Position numbers and translations under genes: made by a program. A stretch of DNA of 64,000 bases from Limnoglobus roseus (GTDB taxonomy: Bacteria > Planctomycetota > Planctomycetia > Gemmatales > Gemmataceae), in assembly GCF_008254045.1 (NCBI RefSeq), contig NZ_CP042425.1, positions 6,572,001-6,636,000 of the forward strand, in the 5' to 3' direction. The notes beneath the pieces are model-generated. The model worked only from the letters and a program-made list of their open reading frames with translations, did no database searches and was not told where the DNA came from. This document shows, one piece after another, positions 44,211-52,499 of this stretch. Each line of letters opens with the position of its first letter. Position 1 is the stretch's first letter.

Positions 44211-45047
44211 CTAGATGGTAAAGGTTGCGATTGCGGGGTTGCTCGGGTCGAGGCCGCCGGTCAGGTTGAACAGCTCGGCCACGATCTGGCTGGCTGATTG
44301 CGTGTTGGTGGTCGCGTATTCGACCGAGTAGAAGAGGTCGCGGCGGTAAAGCACTGCACGCTCCACGCGGTCGGAAACCCGGCTGCGTTCGTAGAGCAAG
44401 CGGCCTCCGGTGCCGTCCGGCAGGCTCAGGCGCTCCATTCCGGCCAGCGCGGCGTCCACGGGAGCGACGATTGCGTCCCGGAGCGTCGGGTTTGGACACC
44501 AGAAGGTGATCTGAAAGGTCCGTTTCTGTCGTTTCGTCTCCCGGATGACCGTTCCCACGGCCCCGACTCGGGCTGCGAGCTGCTTGGCTGCGGGGATGGT
44601 GACGACCGCTCCTACGCTGGTCGCGGGGGTATCGGCGTTTATCAGGGCGGCGAGAGCGGTAGCGATGCTGCTCGGGGTGTCGCCGGGCTGCACCGCGTAG
44701 ACGTAACCCTTTCGGTTCACCAGTGCTGCGGCATTCAGCGGTGAACTGGATGTGCCTCCTACGGTGATCGTGGTGCCCGACGCGGTGAGCGTCAGTGCCG
44801 GGGTCGGCAGGGTCTGGAGCTGCCAGTCCTTCGTGTAGCGGGTCATCTTCTGCTCGGGATCGAGCGGAAAGACGGTGACGTTGATCTTGCCCGCCGCGAG
44901 GTCGGTGTCGAGGCTCGCCGGGATCGGCCAGCCGCGATAAACACGGCAATCAGCGTTCGCCACGGACGGGTTGCCCGTGCCGGTGGGGTAGATGGCCTGC
45001 GTGACTGCGGCTACGAGGGCGTTTTCAACATCGGACAGGTCGGCCAA
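44211..45047 (-). CDS. Phage tail completion/terminator-region protein
   Basis: 278 residues. A V-Y-R-G-W-P-I-P start, an inserted V-Q-P-G-D-T-P-S-S-I-A-T-A-L-A-A-L-I segment and a C-terminal half with R-T-F-Q-I-T-F-W-C-P-N-P-T-L-R are shared by uncharacterised proteins between connector and sheath genes (Mu gp37-like place). It may cap the tail or join head and tail. Assignment by context. Confidence 0.58.
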   Translation of the reverse strand: MADLSDVENALVAAVTQAIYPTGTGNPSVANADCRVYRGWPIPASLDTDLAAGKINVTVFPLDPEQKMTRYTKDWQLQTLPTPALTLTASGTTITVGGTSSSPLNAAALVNRKGYVYAVQPGDTPSSIATALAALINADTPATSVGAVVTIPAAKQLAARVGAVGTVIRETKRQKRTFQITFWCPNPTLRDAIVAPVDAALAGMERLSLPDGTGGRLLYERSRVSDRVERAVLYRRDLFYSVEYATTNTQSASQIVAELFNLTGGLDPSNPAIATFTI

Positions 45048-45063
45048 GCGGCGCTCCGTGTGT

Positions 45064-45372
45064 CTACAGGACTTGCGTGATCCGCGCGATCAATGCTTCG
45101 ACGCCGGATTTGATTTCAGCAGCTACCGCGTGCTCGATGCTTTCGAGCTTGGCGAGGACGGCGGACAGGTCGTCCGAGATTTCATCTAGTTCGGACTTGG
45201 CTGGTGATTCGGCGACAGATTCAGCCGGGTTGCTCTCGGCACTCGTCGCAGCAGGTTGCGATTCTGCAGGGGCGTCTTCCGTGGCAGGAACAGTAGCAGG
45301 TTGTGCTGCTGGCGATTCGGACAAAGGGGCGTTATCCTGCTCTGGTGCCGGGGTGGTGATGTCGTCGGTCAT
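45064..45372 (-). CDS. Small acidic phage protein with C-terminal coiled coil
   Basis: 102 residues. The first 60 are low-complexity (Ala, Pro, Glu, Ser, Thr), then a helical segment follows (D-D-L-S-A-V-L-A-K-L-E-S-I-E-H-A-V). No known domain. It sits between two head-tail connection genes. Confidence 0.6.
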   Translation of the reverse strand: MTDDITTPAPEQDNAPLSESPAAQPATVPATEDAPAESQPAATSAESNPAESVAESPAKSELDEISDDLSAVLAKLESIEHAVAAEIKSGVEALIARITQVL

Positions 45373-45401
45373 AAGTCCTCCAAAATGGGTTGTTAAGTTC
45401 G

Positions 45402-46067
45402 TTACGTGTTGGCCTGCATGGCCGTGATGCGGTAGCCGAGGTCGGTGAGCTCCACCGAGCTGGCGATGTAGCGCTTCCCGAGGTCATCGACGATCAGGTC
45501 GCCGTAAAGGACGGTACCGACACTTGCAGGCATGAGCAGTACCCACCAAGGCAGGCGCACGTCGCCCGGAAGGTCGGCTTCGTTCTTCTCGCCCTTCGTG
45601 CCCTGCAAGATGCTGCATGGGACACCGCTGACGTAGGGCGTTTCGTTCTGCTGAGTCATGCCGCTGTAGCTGACTGCGCCAACCGCCGTTTGCCTTGGGA
45701 CGCGGGAAAGCGTCACGGTGCGGTTGCACTCCACGACGAGGATCGGGAGTAGAGCTTGCAAGGCGGCGACAAAGAACGTGCCTTCCGAACCGACGAAGTA
45801 GTCGCCGGGTTGAAGGCCGCACCCGTCAACGAGTGCATACCACGTCGCTTTGCCGTACTTGTTCGGCTTGCTGTACTTCATGTCCTCCGCGTTCAGCGAG
45901 ACATAGCGGCAGAACAGTGGGTTGTTCAGCGTGTGCGTGACGGGGTCAGTCCAGACGGTAGGCGTAACGCCGCTTGCCGGGCGGGAGAACTGGCAGGCCG
46001 AGCCGAGCACGGCTGCGGCTTTGGCGTATCCACGCCAGATTCGCTGCTGAATGGACTGGCCGTTCAT
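45402..46067 (-). CDS. Head-tail joining region protein
   Basis: 221 residues from the ATG at 46067; an upstream ATG at 46097 would overlap the previous gene. R-Y-V-S-L-N-A-E-D-M-K-Y-S and G-D-Y-F-V-G-S-E-G-T-F-F-V-A-A-L-Q form a beta-rich protein like uncharacterised neck proteins of myoviruses. It follows the head connector by 7 bases. Confidence 0.6.
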   Translation of the reverse strand: MNGQSIQQRIWRGYAKAAAVLGSACQFSRPASGVTPTVWTDPVTHTLNNPLFCRYVSLNAEDMKYSKPNKYGKATWYALVDGCGLQPGDYFVGSEGTFFVAALQALLPILVVECNRTVTLSRVPRQTAVGAVSYSGMTQQNETPYVSGVPCSILQGTKGEKNEADLPGDVRLPWWVLLMPASVGTVLYGDLIVDDLGKRYIASSVELTDLGYRITAMQANT

Positions 46068-46074
46068 CGAACGA

Positions 46075-46467
46075 TCAGGACCGGACGACCCGCCCACCCG
46101 CCGCCAATTGGGGGCCGGGTGGGAAGCCGAGGAAGGTACACAACTCGCGACGAAGGTAGTTGTAAAAGCTGATGCGGTCGCTGATTTCGTTGCTGTTGCG
46201 CTTCCAGACCGCCGCCGATTCCGTGTCGAGGTTAGACGCCGCGCCCTGGATTTCCTGTTCGCGGGCCTTCAGGGCCGGAAGGTAGGTGTTCACGATGACC
46301 ATCTCCTCGTTGACCGACAGGTTGGCCAGTCGGTAGTCGAGCGAAAGCCCCATGTAGGAGACGTTCGAGTACACGAGTTCCCGGTACGGCTGCGCTGTCG
46401 CGTTGCCGGACACGGAATAGCCCATGAAGCGTCGAACGTCAACGAGTTGGTCATCAGTGAGGAGCAT
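46075..46467 (-). CDS. Head connector (gp6-like) protein
   Basis: 130 residues, mostly helical: L-T-D-D-Q-L-V-D-V-R-R-F-M-G-Y and L-S-V-N-E-E-M-V-I-V-N-T-Y-L-P-A-L. Its helical character and the place two genes after the coat protein are those of the gp6/gp15-type connector ring. Start lies 6 bases from the preceding small gene. Confidence 0.65.
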   Translation of the reverse strand: MLLTDDQLVDVRRFMGYSVSGNATAQPYRELVYSNVSYMGLSLDYRLANLSVNEEMVIVNTYLPALKAREQEIQGAASNLDTESAAVWKRNSNEISDRISFYNYLRRELCTFLGFPPGPQLAAGGRVVRS

Positions 46468-46473
46468 TGGTCG

Positions 46474-46650
46474 TTAAGCGTGCTGCCAGCCAGCAGCCTT
46501 GTGGGCTTCGACGGTCGTAGGATGAACGTGGAGGTGTTCGCCGTTCTTGTGCATCTTGACGAGGCCTTCGGTGGATTCTTCGGCAGCAGCCGCTTCGGTG
46601 ACCTGTGCTTCGGTTTCGGCTTCATCAGCCTTGGTGGTTTTCTTCGACAT
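46474..46650 (-). CDS. Small acidic protein after the coat gene
   Basis: 58 residues from the ATG at 46650, preceded by AAGGAG. Acidic Glu/Ala-rich first half; the second half (L-V-K-M-H-K-N-G-E-H-L-H-V-H-P-T-T-V) resembles short phage proteins located between capsid and connector. Function unknown; its length is usual for that group. Confidence 0.7.
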   Translation of the reverse strand: MSKKTTKADEAETEAQVTEAAAAEESTEGLVKMHKNGEHLHVHPTTVEAHKAAGWQHA

Positions 46651-46705
46651 AAGTTCTCCTTAAAAGATGGGCGGCAGCCGAAGCCGCCGCCCAGGTTGCG
46701 TCAGA

Positions 46706-47878
46706 TTAGCCCTGCAGGATAGCGATGTTGTTCGGCTTGATCGCGTTCGCGCCCCAAGCCAGACCGACCAGGAACAGCATCTGCTTGAACTGGCGGTAAA
46801 CCGCGACTTCAAAGGTGATGCCGGAAATCGGGTCGGTCACCATCAGCACGTCATCCGCCGAGTCCATCGGTTCGCCGTTCGGGCCGAGCGGACGAGCAGG
46901 TGCGCGCGTGACGAGCTGGATAGCTGAACGGTGGAACGCGAGGTTCGGGGTATAGCTGTTGCCCACGGTCATCGCGTTAGCGGTGCCGATCGTCACCAGC
47001 GCACCGGGATCGCCGATGGTGATGGTGCCCGGAGCCGCAACGCCAGAGTTCACGACGTACTTGTTGTTGGCGTCCGCCGCGAACGTTACCACGTCGCCAG
47101 CGTTCACCGTGCCGGTGCCGGTCACGAGCGCGATGCTCTTGACGCCCGGCGCGGTGGAACCGGAGGTGACATACGACGCGCCGGAGCCCTTCGTGATCTG
47201 CGAGATCGAGTTGCTGTTGTGCAGCATGAAGCCGTCGAGTGGAACTTCGGCAATCGCACCAGAACGGCGGAATGCGTCGGAGCCATTTTCGTTGGCTTTC
47301 AGCAGGATGGTTTGCTTGCCGCGCAGGTTTGCCACAGCACTTGAACCCAGCACGAGGTGCAGGTCGCTTTGCGGGCAGCCGTTGTCGTCAAGGATTTTGC
47401 GAACCATCGCAGCATCGGAGAGATCGCCAGCAGTACCGAACGGAGCGGTGCCTGCGGTACCGTAAGCGCGGGAAGCGCCCTGGTAGCCTGCATTCACCAA
47501 GTCGGTTTCCATCGTGTTGACGATAGTGCGGAAAGCCTGTGAAAACTGGTTGAGCAGAATTTCGTTGAACGTGCCCGCAGACCGCAGACCGAGCTGTTGC
47601 TCACCGTTCCAGCGGATCGGGTAGCTCTTGCTCTTGGAAATGGTCATCGACACGTTGCCGACCGTGTGGTCACCGTTATCGGGTGAGGTCACGGCAGGGG
47701 TGTTGTCGATCAGCGTGGTAGGCTGCGTTACAGGAACAAGAATGGTCTGGTTCAACGCGGCACGTTCAGCGCTGCTGTTCTTGGTGACAGCGGGGATCAT
47801 GCCCACCATCTCGCGGGAAACAATATCCAGCGATTCGTAGATAGTTGGGATTAGGTTTGTGATTGTACTCGAACCCAT
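46706..47878 (-). CDS. Major capsid protein, P22 coat family
   Basis: 390 residues. L-I-P-T-I-Y-E-S-L-D-I-V-S-R-E-M-V-G and P-I-R-W-N-G-E-Q-Q-L-G-L match the P22-type coat group; an inserted Ig-like segment is suggested by V-T-G-T-G-T-V-N-A-G-D-V-V-T-F. It forms the icosahedral shell with an HK97 fold. It follows the scaffold gene after a terminator hairpin. Confidence 0.78.
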   Translation of the reverse strand: MGSSTITNLIPTIYESLDIVSREMVGMIPAVTKNSSAERAALNQTILVPVTQPTTLIDNTPAVTSPDNGDHTVGNVSMTISKSKSYPIRWNGEQQLGLRSAGTFNEILLNQFSQAFRTIVNTMETDLVNAGYQGASRAYGTAGTAPFGTAGDLSDAAMVRKILDDNGCPQSDLHLVLGSSAVANLRGKQTILLKANENGSDAFRRSGAIAEVPLDGFMLHNSNSISQITKGSGASYVTSGSTAPGVKSIALVTGTGTVNAGDVVTFAADANNKYVVNSGVAAPGTITIGDPGALVTIGTANAMTVGNSYTPNLAFHRSAIQLVTRAPARPLGPNGEPMDSADDVLMVTDPISGITFEVAVYRQFKQMLFLVGLAWGANAIKPNNIAILQG

Positions 47879-47898
47879 AGGTAGTCTCCTTCTAAATG

Positions 47899-47922
47899 AA
47901 AAACCCCGCCGGTATGGCAGGG
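47899..47922 (-). terminator. Intrinsic terminator/attenuator between scaffold and coat genes
   Basis: On the minus strand CCCTGCC-ATACC-GGCGGGG is followed by TTTTT. A longer alternative stem pairs 47904-47918 with 47952-47965. It lies in the 94-bp scaffold-coat spacer and may lower or separate transcription. Confidence 0.68.
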
Positions 47923-47972
47923 AGTTGGTTGTTGCAGGTTAAAATCGTCCCGCCATCCGGCGGGGCTTCTCG

Positions 47973-48773
47973 TTAGTCAGTAATCGTCGCCTCGCGGGCC
48001 ACCTTGGCACGCTCCATCGGATCGGTAATAGCGTCAAACTGCGCGCGGGTAACCTGCTTCTTCCCACCAGTGCCGCCTCCGGACCCACCAGCGCCGCCGC
48101 CAGAAGCGCCGGTGCCTTTCAGGATGCTGTCGCGGTACGGGTAGGAATCGACGAGGATTTCGAGCGCTTCGTCGAACTCGGCAACTTCACCGGGGCGCGC
48201 GCGGCTGTAAACGCGGTTGCCCGATCCGTCTTTGGCGATGATCTTGCCATCCTCGATGGCAAAGTTGGTGCCGAAGCGGGCCTGAGCCAGATCGACAGGG
48301 ATCGCCATCTTGTCCTGAATGAACTTCGAGCGGCTGAACGCACCGCCCAGCTTCTCCTGGTGCAGTTCGTTCTTCAGTGCGTCACGCTCATCCACGACGG
48401 GCTTGTACTTGTTTTCAGTGGCGGCGAGCTGCTGGTCGAAGGCCTCCTTGGCCTCCTTCTTCACCTTCTCGACTTCACCGGCATCAATCAGTTTCTTGTC
48501 GTCGTAGTTCTTCACGGTTTCCAGCGCCTTGAGCGCCTTGGCCGGGTCTTCGATGCCCTCGAACAGCTTCAGTTTGCCTTCGGCTGCTTCCTTGGCTTCG
48601 CGGTGGGTCTTCGCCTCACTGTTGAGGCGGGCGATGGTGTCGCGGGTTGCCGGAGCATCGAAGGCGATTTCCTTGCCGTCGTCGGTCACGTAGACGGGCT
48701 TGCCGTCCTGAACCACGACTGCGCCTTTGTCGTCAAGTTTGAGCTTCATGTAGTACGTCTCTTTCTCGGCCAT
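47973..48773 (-). CDS. Capsid scaffolding protein
   Basis: 266 residues from the ATG at 48773 (an ATG at 48794 is also in frame). A long charged coiled coil (E-A-K-T-H-R-E-A-K-E-A-A-E-G-K, K-V-K-K-E-A-K-E-A-F) precedes a Gly-rich linker and a basic K-K-Q-V-T-R-A-Q-F-D-A C-terminus. This matches phage scaffolds that bind the coat protein and leave the head. Position between portal and coat agrees. Confidence 0.8.
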   Translation of the reverse strand: MAEKETYYMKLKLDDKGAVVVQDGKPVYVTDDGKEIAFDAPATRDTIARLNSEAKTHREAKEAAEGKLKLFEGIEDPAKALKALETVKNYDDKKLIDAGEVEKVKKEAKEAFDQQLAATENKYKPVVDERDALKNELHQEKLGGAFSRSKFIQDKMAIPVDLAQARFGTNFAIEDGKIIAKDGSGNRVYSRARPGEVAEFDEALEILVDSYPYRDSILKGTGASGGGAGGSGGGTGGKKQVTRAQFDAITDPMERAKVAREATITD

Positions 48774-48855
48774 CCGACCGTCTTGTGGGACCATCCGGCC
48801 CCGGTTGCACCGCTCGGTAATCCCCCTTGCGGCATTCTGTGTGCGGGCTGACCCG

Positions 48856-50253
48856 CTATACGTTCACTTTCTCCTGACGCTCGATGTCCGGCTTCTCGGC
48901 CTTCGCAGCGGCGATTTCCTTCTCCACGTCGATGTCGGCGCTGAGCAGGCCACGGCGTTTCAATTCGTTCAGCAGCGTGGCGTGGCTGAGCGACCCGTCC
49001 GCCTTCATCTCGAAGAGCAACTGGGCCGAGCCTTCCGCCAACGTCGCGACTCCGAAGTCGCTGTAGACGGAGACGTGACCGCCTTCCTTCTCGCCGACGT
49101 ACATCGCCATCAGGTCGAGCGCCTGGTCGAGGGCGTCTTCGAGCGACTGCATGATTCGCTGCAGGTCGCACATGCCCGGCTCGTTGTCGGCAACCGTCTG
49201 GGCTACCGTCAGGTTGCCCGGCTTGATGACCAGCAGTTCGGCTCCGACCTGCCGCATCTTGTCTTCGAGGTCGAGCAACGACAGGCGGCCCGCTTCGATG
49301 GCCTTCCCGCTGTGCTCGACGTATTTCATGTCTGCGTGTTCGCCGGAAGCGCTGATGAATGAACCCGCGCCGACGTTGAGTGCCGTTTCTGGTCCGAGGT
49401 CTTTGCCGAACAGGATGGGCACGCGGGCGACATGCAAGATGGTCTGCTGATCGCTCTTGCTCTGCCAGTGTTCGACGTTCAGGTGGGCGAGTTCGAGCAT
49501 GGGCGGCGTGCCGACCATGAACGCCTTGCGGAAGCCGTAGACCGGCACGAAGGGGACGACTTTGATGTTGGTCGTGCCGGTTTCGTACTCCGTCCACTCC
49601 TCGGCACCCGTGGTGCTTTTAGTCTTGCGGTAGGTCGTCCACTTGCCGGGTTCGAGCACACGGACCTGCTGGACCGACTTCGTGCCGAAAGCCCCGTCTG
49701 GTTCTTCTACGCATTCCATCAGGCGGAGTTGGCTCAGGGACCAAACGCTGCCCCGCTTCTCCGCGCGCCAGCCCAGAATCGCGTCATGGCGGACGTGAAC
49801 GAAGTAGGGGCGGATGCCCGCCTTCTTCTCGTCTGCTGCCGTTCTCGTTCCGCCTGCTGGCGGGCAATCCACGAGGATGCCGCAGATGCCGTAGCCGAGT
49901 GCGTTGAAGCACAGGTCGGACGCGAAGGCGTGGAGGTTCCGGCCTTCGAGGTCGATATCGTCGAGCCATTCCACCATCCGCTCCGGCACGTCTTCGCCGA
50001 TGTTCAGCGGCTTGCTGAACGGCTTGCCGGTCAGGACGGATACCGTCCGCGAGTAAGCTGGGAACAGCGTCGCCGTCTTGAGCCGAGATTTGTAAGACTC
50101 CGCGTCTTCCGCTGGCCACTGCGGGAGATACCGCGAGCCTGCCTTCCGCATGGCGTCGGTGCCGCCCATCAGGGCTTCGATGACGCCCCAGTTCTGGGCC
50201 ATCTGCTCAACCGCGTCCGACTGTTTTGCTACGTTGTTTTCTGTCATGCTCAC
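48856..50253 (-). CDS. Portal protein, DUF4055 family
   Basis: 465 residues. Y-L-P-Q-W-P-A-E-D-A-E-S-Y-K-S-R-L, L-F-P-A-Y-S-R-T-V-S-V-L-T-G-K-P-F and A-L-G-Y-G-I-C-G-I-L-V-D define DUF4055, a portal family. It is the dodecameric gate for DNA packaging. Its start overlaps the terminase stop by 4 bases, the usual order. Confidence 0.85.
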   Translation of the reverse strand: MSMTENNVAKQSDAVEQMAQNWGVIEALMGGTDAMRKAGSRYLPQWPAEDAESYKSRLKTATLFPAYSRTVSVLTGKPFSKPLNIGEDVPERMVEWLDDIDLEGRNLHAFASDLCFNALGYGICGILVDCPPAGGTRTAADEKKAGIRPYFVHVRHDAILGWRAEKRGSVWSLSQLRLMECVEEPDGAFGTKSVQQVRVLEPGKWTTYRKTKSTTGAEEWTEYETGTTNIKVVPFVPVYGFRKAFMVGTPPMLELAHLNVEHWQSKSDQQTILHVARVPILFGKDLGPETALNVGAGSFISASGEHADMKYVEHSGKAIEAGRLSLLDLEDKMRQVGAELLVIKPGNLTVAQTVADNEPGMCDLQRIMQSLEDALDQALDLMAMYVGEKEGGHVSVYSDFGVATLAEGSAQLLFEMKADGSLSHATLLNELKRRGLLSADIDVEKEIAAAKAEKPDIERQEKVNV

Positions 50254-51683
50254 ATCCTGAGCGGGGCCACCGTGGCGGTGCCCGGCCCGTCGATCAATAA
50301 TTCGGTTGCGGCCCAGACCAGCGCGTCAACGCGGTTCGGGCTGTTTTTCGATTCCAGCGGCACCCACGTCACCATCTCGTCTTCGAGGCCGATGAACGTA
50401 CCGCAGTGGTGCATACGGCCCTGCTCGTAGAGAGCGGCCACCGGTTCGGCTCGGGCTTGCTTGCCGCGTGAGGCGTGGACCAGCTTGACCGGAGCGTTCC
50501 GGTCAACGACGCGGATGGTGCTTTCGACCATCGCCCCGCCAAAGTTCGCTTCCGCGACGATGCGATCCGCCTTGTATTGGCGGTAGAGGGCCACCGCTTT
50601 GCTCGCCCAGGTCTCGGGCGTGTACTTGCCGGAGTGGTCCGCGAGGATGTAGCCGTGCTTCTGGGCGTCCTTGCCCACAACCACGAGTCCCACTTCGTCG
50701 TTTTGAACCCCGTCGCCGCCGGACGGGTCAACCGCCACGACGATGCGCTTCATCACCGGCAGTTCGCCAGTGTGGCGGAGGTTGTTGATCTGGTCTCGTT
50801 TCCAGAGCGCGCCCGGCACTTCGGCGGAAAACGCTTCTTCTGGCGTGGCCGGGTATTCCCGGCGGAAGTTGTGGACGCCGTTCAGTTCGACGATCTTCGC
50901 CCTGCGCCACGCGATCTGCTGGTCGTCGAGGCCGTATGCGGTCTGGTAGGCCAGTTCGTCCTCGGTCGGCTTGAAGCCATCCGGCACTGTCTTGCGGTAC
51001 TCCGGCTGCCAGAACCACGGAATGAACACGAGAATGTACTCGCCTTCACCGCGCATGGCCGCCGCGCACATTTCGTAGAAGAGGCCTTGGCGACCGTTCG
51101 ACGTGCTTTCGAGGATCACCTCGGTGCCCGGTTCGTCCGGTACGGCTTGAAGCGCTCCGGCGACGTGAGTGTCGGCGTTTGGCCAGTAGGCGACTTCCGA
51201 CCCGTGGAAGAGCTGGATGGTGTCACCTCGTCCGACGCCCTTGCTGCCGGCGGTGCCGACCTTGTACCCGCTGTCGAGTTTGTCGAAGAGCAGCTCCTTG
51301 GCGTTCGAGGCCCGCAGCGACGGCCGGACGACCGGCGGGCAGTGCTCGTAGAACCGCTTCGCCATCCCGAACAGGTTGTTCGTCGCCTCATCGAGATGCG
51401 TCAGGATGAACGCCTTGATGCCGATCAGGTGCGTGACCTTGTGGAAGAACCGGCCTTCCGTGTACGTCGAGCAGCCCTGCTGCCGTCCCTTCACCACCAG
51501 CGCGCGGACCTTGCCGGTCTTTGCCTTCTGCTCTTCGAGCCTGTCGTGAAGGTAGAGCTGGGCTTCGTTCAGTTTGAGCGGCTGGACACGGCCGCTTTTG
51601 GAGCGGATGGTCAGGCAGCGTGATGCGTACCAGCGAAAGTCGTCGCGGAGCCGGAGACGGATACCCTTTTCACTCGGGGTCAT
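50250..51683 (-). CDS. terL: Terminase large subunit
   Basis: 477 residues. The ATPase carries a Walker A-like K-G-R-Q-Q-G-C-S-T (65-73); the RNase H-like nuclease begins V-A-V-D-P-S-G-G-D-G with a later V-D-A-L-V-W-A. It pumps DNA into the head and cuts concatemers. First gene of the leftward late block; the small subunit is 800 bp away across a plus-strand cassette. Confidence 0.88.
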   Translation of the reverse strand: MTPSEKGIRLRLRDDFRWYASRCLTIRSKSGRVQPLKLNEAQLYLHDRLEEQKAKTGKVRALVVKGRQQGCSTYTEGRFFHKVTHLIGIKAFILTHLDEATNNLFGMAKRFYEHCPPVVRPSLRASNAKELLFDKLDSGYKVGTAGSKGVGRGDTIQLFHGSEVAYWPNADTHVAGALQAVPDEPGTEVILESTSNGRQGLFYEMCAAAMRGEGEYILVFIPWFWQPEYRKTVPDGFKPTEDELAYQTAYGLDDQQIAWRRAKIVELNGVHNFRREYPATPEEAFSAEVPGALWKRDQINNLRHTGELPVMKRIVVAVDPSGGDGVQNDEVGLVVVGKDAQKHGYILADHSGKYTPETWASKAVALYRQYKADRIVAEANFGGAMVESTIRVVDRNAPVKLVHASRGKQARAEPVAALYEQGRMHHCGTFIGLEDEMVTWVPLESKNSPNRVDALVWAATELLIDGPGTATVAPLRM

Positions 51684-51723
51684 GCCGCAACTGTTTGAAT
51701 AGTCTCAATACATGCATTTTGTT

Positions 51724-51768
51724 GTGCATATGATGCACTTTCTTGTTGCGCTTGTGCATAATCTGCAC
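51724..51768. promoter_or_regulatory. Twin operators in the divergent terL/moron control region
   Basis: TTGTGCATA-NNN-TGCACT occurs twice; the inner 15-mers GTGCATATGATGCAC (51724-51738) and GTGCATAATCTGCAC (51754-51768) are inverted repeats GTGCA-N5-TGCAC. Their centres are exactly 30 bp apart (about three helix turns), between the divergent starts at 51683 and 51825. A dimeric regulator is the natural reader; the nearby HTH gene is a candidate. Confidence 0.65.
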
Positions 51769-51824
51769 TAATGTGTTTTTCATGAGCGGCACTGAAGCCG
51801 CCAGCATACGAAAGGAATCGAGCC

Positions 51825-52004
51825 ATGAAGATCACTGTCAAAGTCCGCGAAGTATACGGCAACAAGACCATTTATCCTGTCTGCGATAAGGCGAAGCTGT
51901 TTGCGAAGATGTTGGGCCAGAAGACCCTCACCCATAGCAACCTCTGCCTCATCGAGCAGATTGGCTTCTTGATCGAGGCCGAGCAGCAAACGCTGGCGGC
52001 ATGA
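51825..52004 (+). CDS. Small conserved phage protein
   Basis: 59 residues, preceded by AAGGA. It reads K-V-R-E-V-Y-G-N-K-T-I-Y-P-V-C and K-T-L-T-H-S-N-L-C-L-I-E-Q-I-G-F, a pattern found in short phage and prophage proteins of unknown role. It overlaps the following HTH gene by 4 bases (ATGA). Confidence 0.72.
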   Translation: MKITVKVREVYGNKTIYPVCDKAKLFAKMLGQKTLTHSNLCLIEQIGFLIEAEQQTLAA

Positions 52005-52183
52005 ACCGCGACGATCTTGTAGGGCTGCTTGACAAGCTGTTCGGCTCTCAAGCCGAGGCATCCCGACAACTCAACACGTCACGTCGCACCATCGCAGCAT
52101 GGGGCAAGGAAAACCCTGTGCCGAATGCGGTAGCTGCGTTACTCAGAATGCTCGATGACGAGCGCAAACATAGAAAGGTTTAA
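52001..52183 (+). CDS. Small HTH DNA-binding protein
   Basis: 60 residues. G-S-Q-A-E-A-S-R-Q-L-N-T-S-R-R-T-I-A-A-W is a Cro/YdaS-like helix-turn-helix. It is encoded in a plus-strand cassette behind twin operators and may bind them. It is coupled to both neighbours (4-base overlap upstream, 1-base gap downstream). Confidence 0.7.
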   Translation: MNRDDLVGLLDKLFGSQAEASRQLNTSRRTIAAWGKENPVPNAVAALLRMLDDERKHRKV

Positions 52184-52184
52184 T

Positions 52185-52499
52185 ATGCGTAAACTAACAT
52201 TACTCGCCGCGATCTGCGCGGCTCTTGGGGCGACACCAGCGAAGGCTGACAGCCTGAAATCTGATTTCCCGATCTGCATCAGCAAGGAACTGCTCGGCCA
52301 GATGTACGAGGCGATGCTCCAGCGTGACGCTCGCGGAGCTGACTACCTGTTCCACCACGGCTGCTTCATGACCCGTGACGGAGTGCAGGTTTCCCTGCTC
52401 GACCGCGATGGTCCAGATACCCATGTGCGTGTCTACGGAGGCAAACGCCCAGTGGAAGCGTGGGTGTCGGTCGGTGCCCTTGCGAGCTACCAGCCTTAA
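52185..52499 (+). CDS. Exported small phage protein (moron candidate)
   Basis: 104 residues from the ATG at 52185, preceded by AAAGG. A signal peptide (cleavage after P-A-K-A, residues 18-21) precedes a mature part with two cysteines. An exported soluble protein on the strand opposite to the late genes suggests a lysogeny-expressed moron. The stop overlaps the terminase small subunit end by 4 bases. Function unknown. Confidence 0.68.
   Translation: MRKLTLLAAICAALGATPAKADSLKSDFPICISKELLGQMYEAMLQRDARGADYLFHHGCFMTRDGVQVSLLDRDGPDTHVRVYGGKRPVEAWVSVGALASYQP

Noticed and set aside
51680..51871. 63-codon minus-strand frame upstream of terL
   Set aside because: It overlaps the twin operators and the better supported plus-strand gene with a Shine-Dalgarno site.
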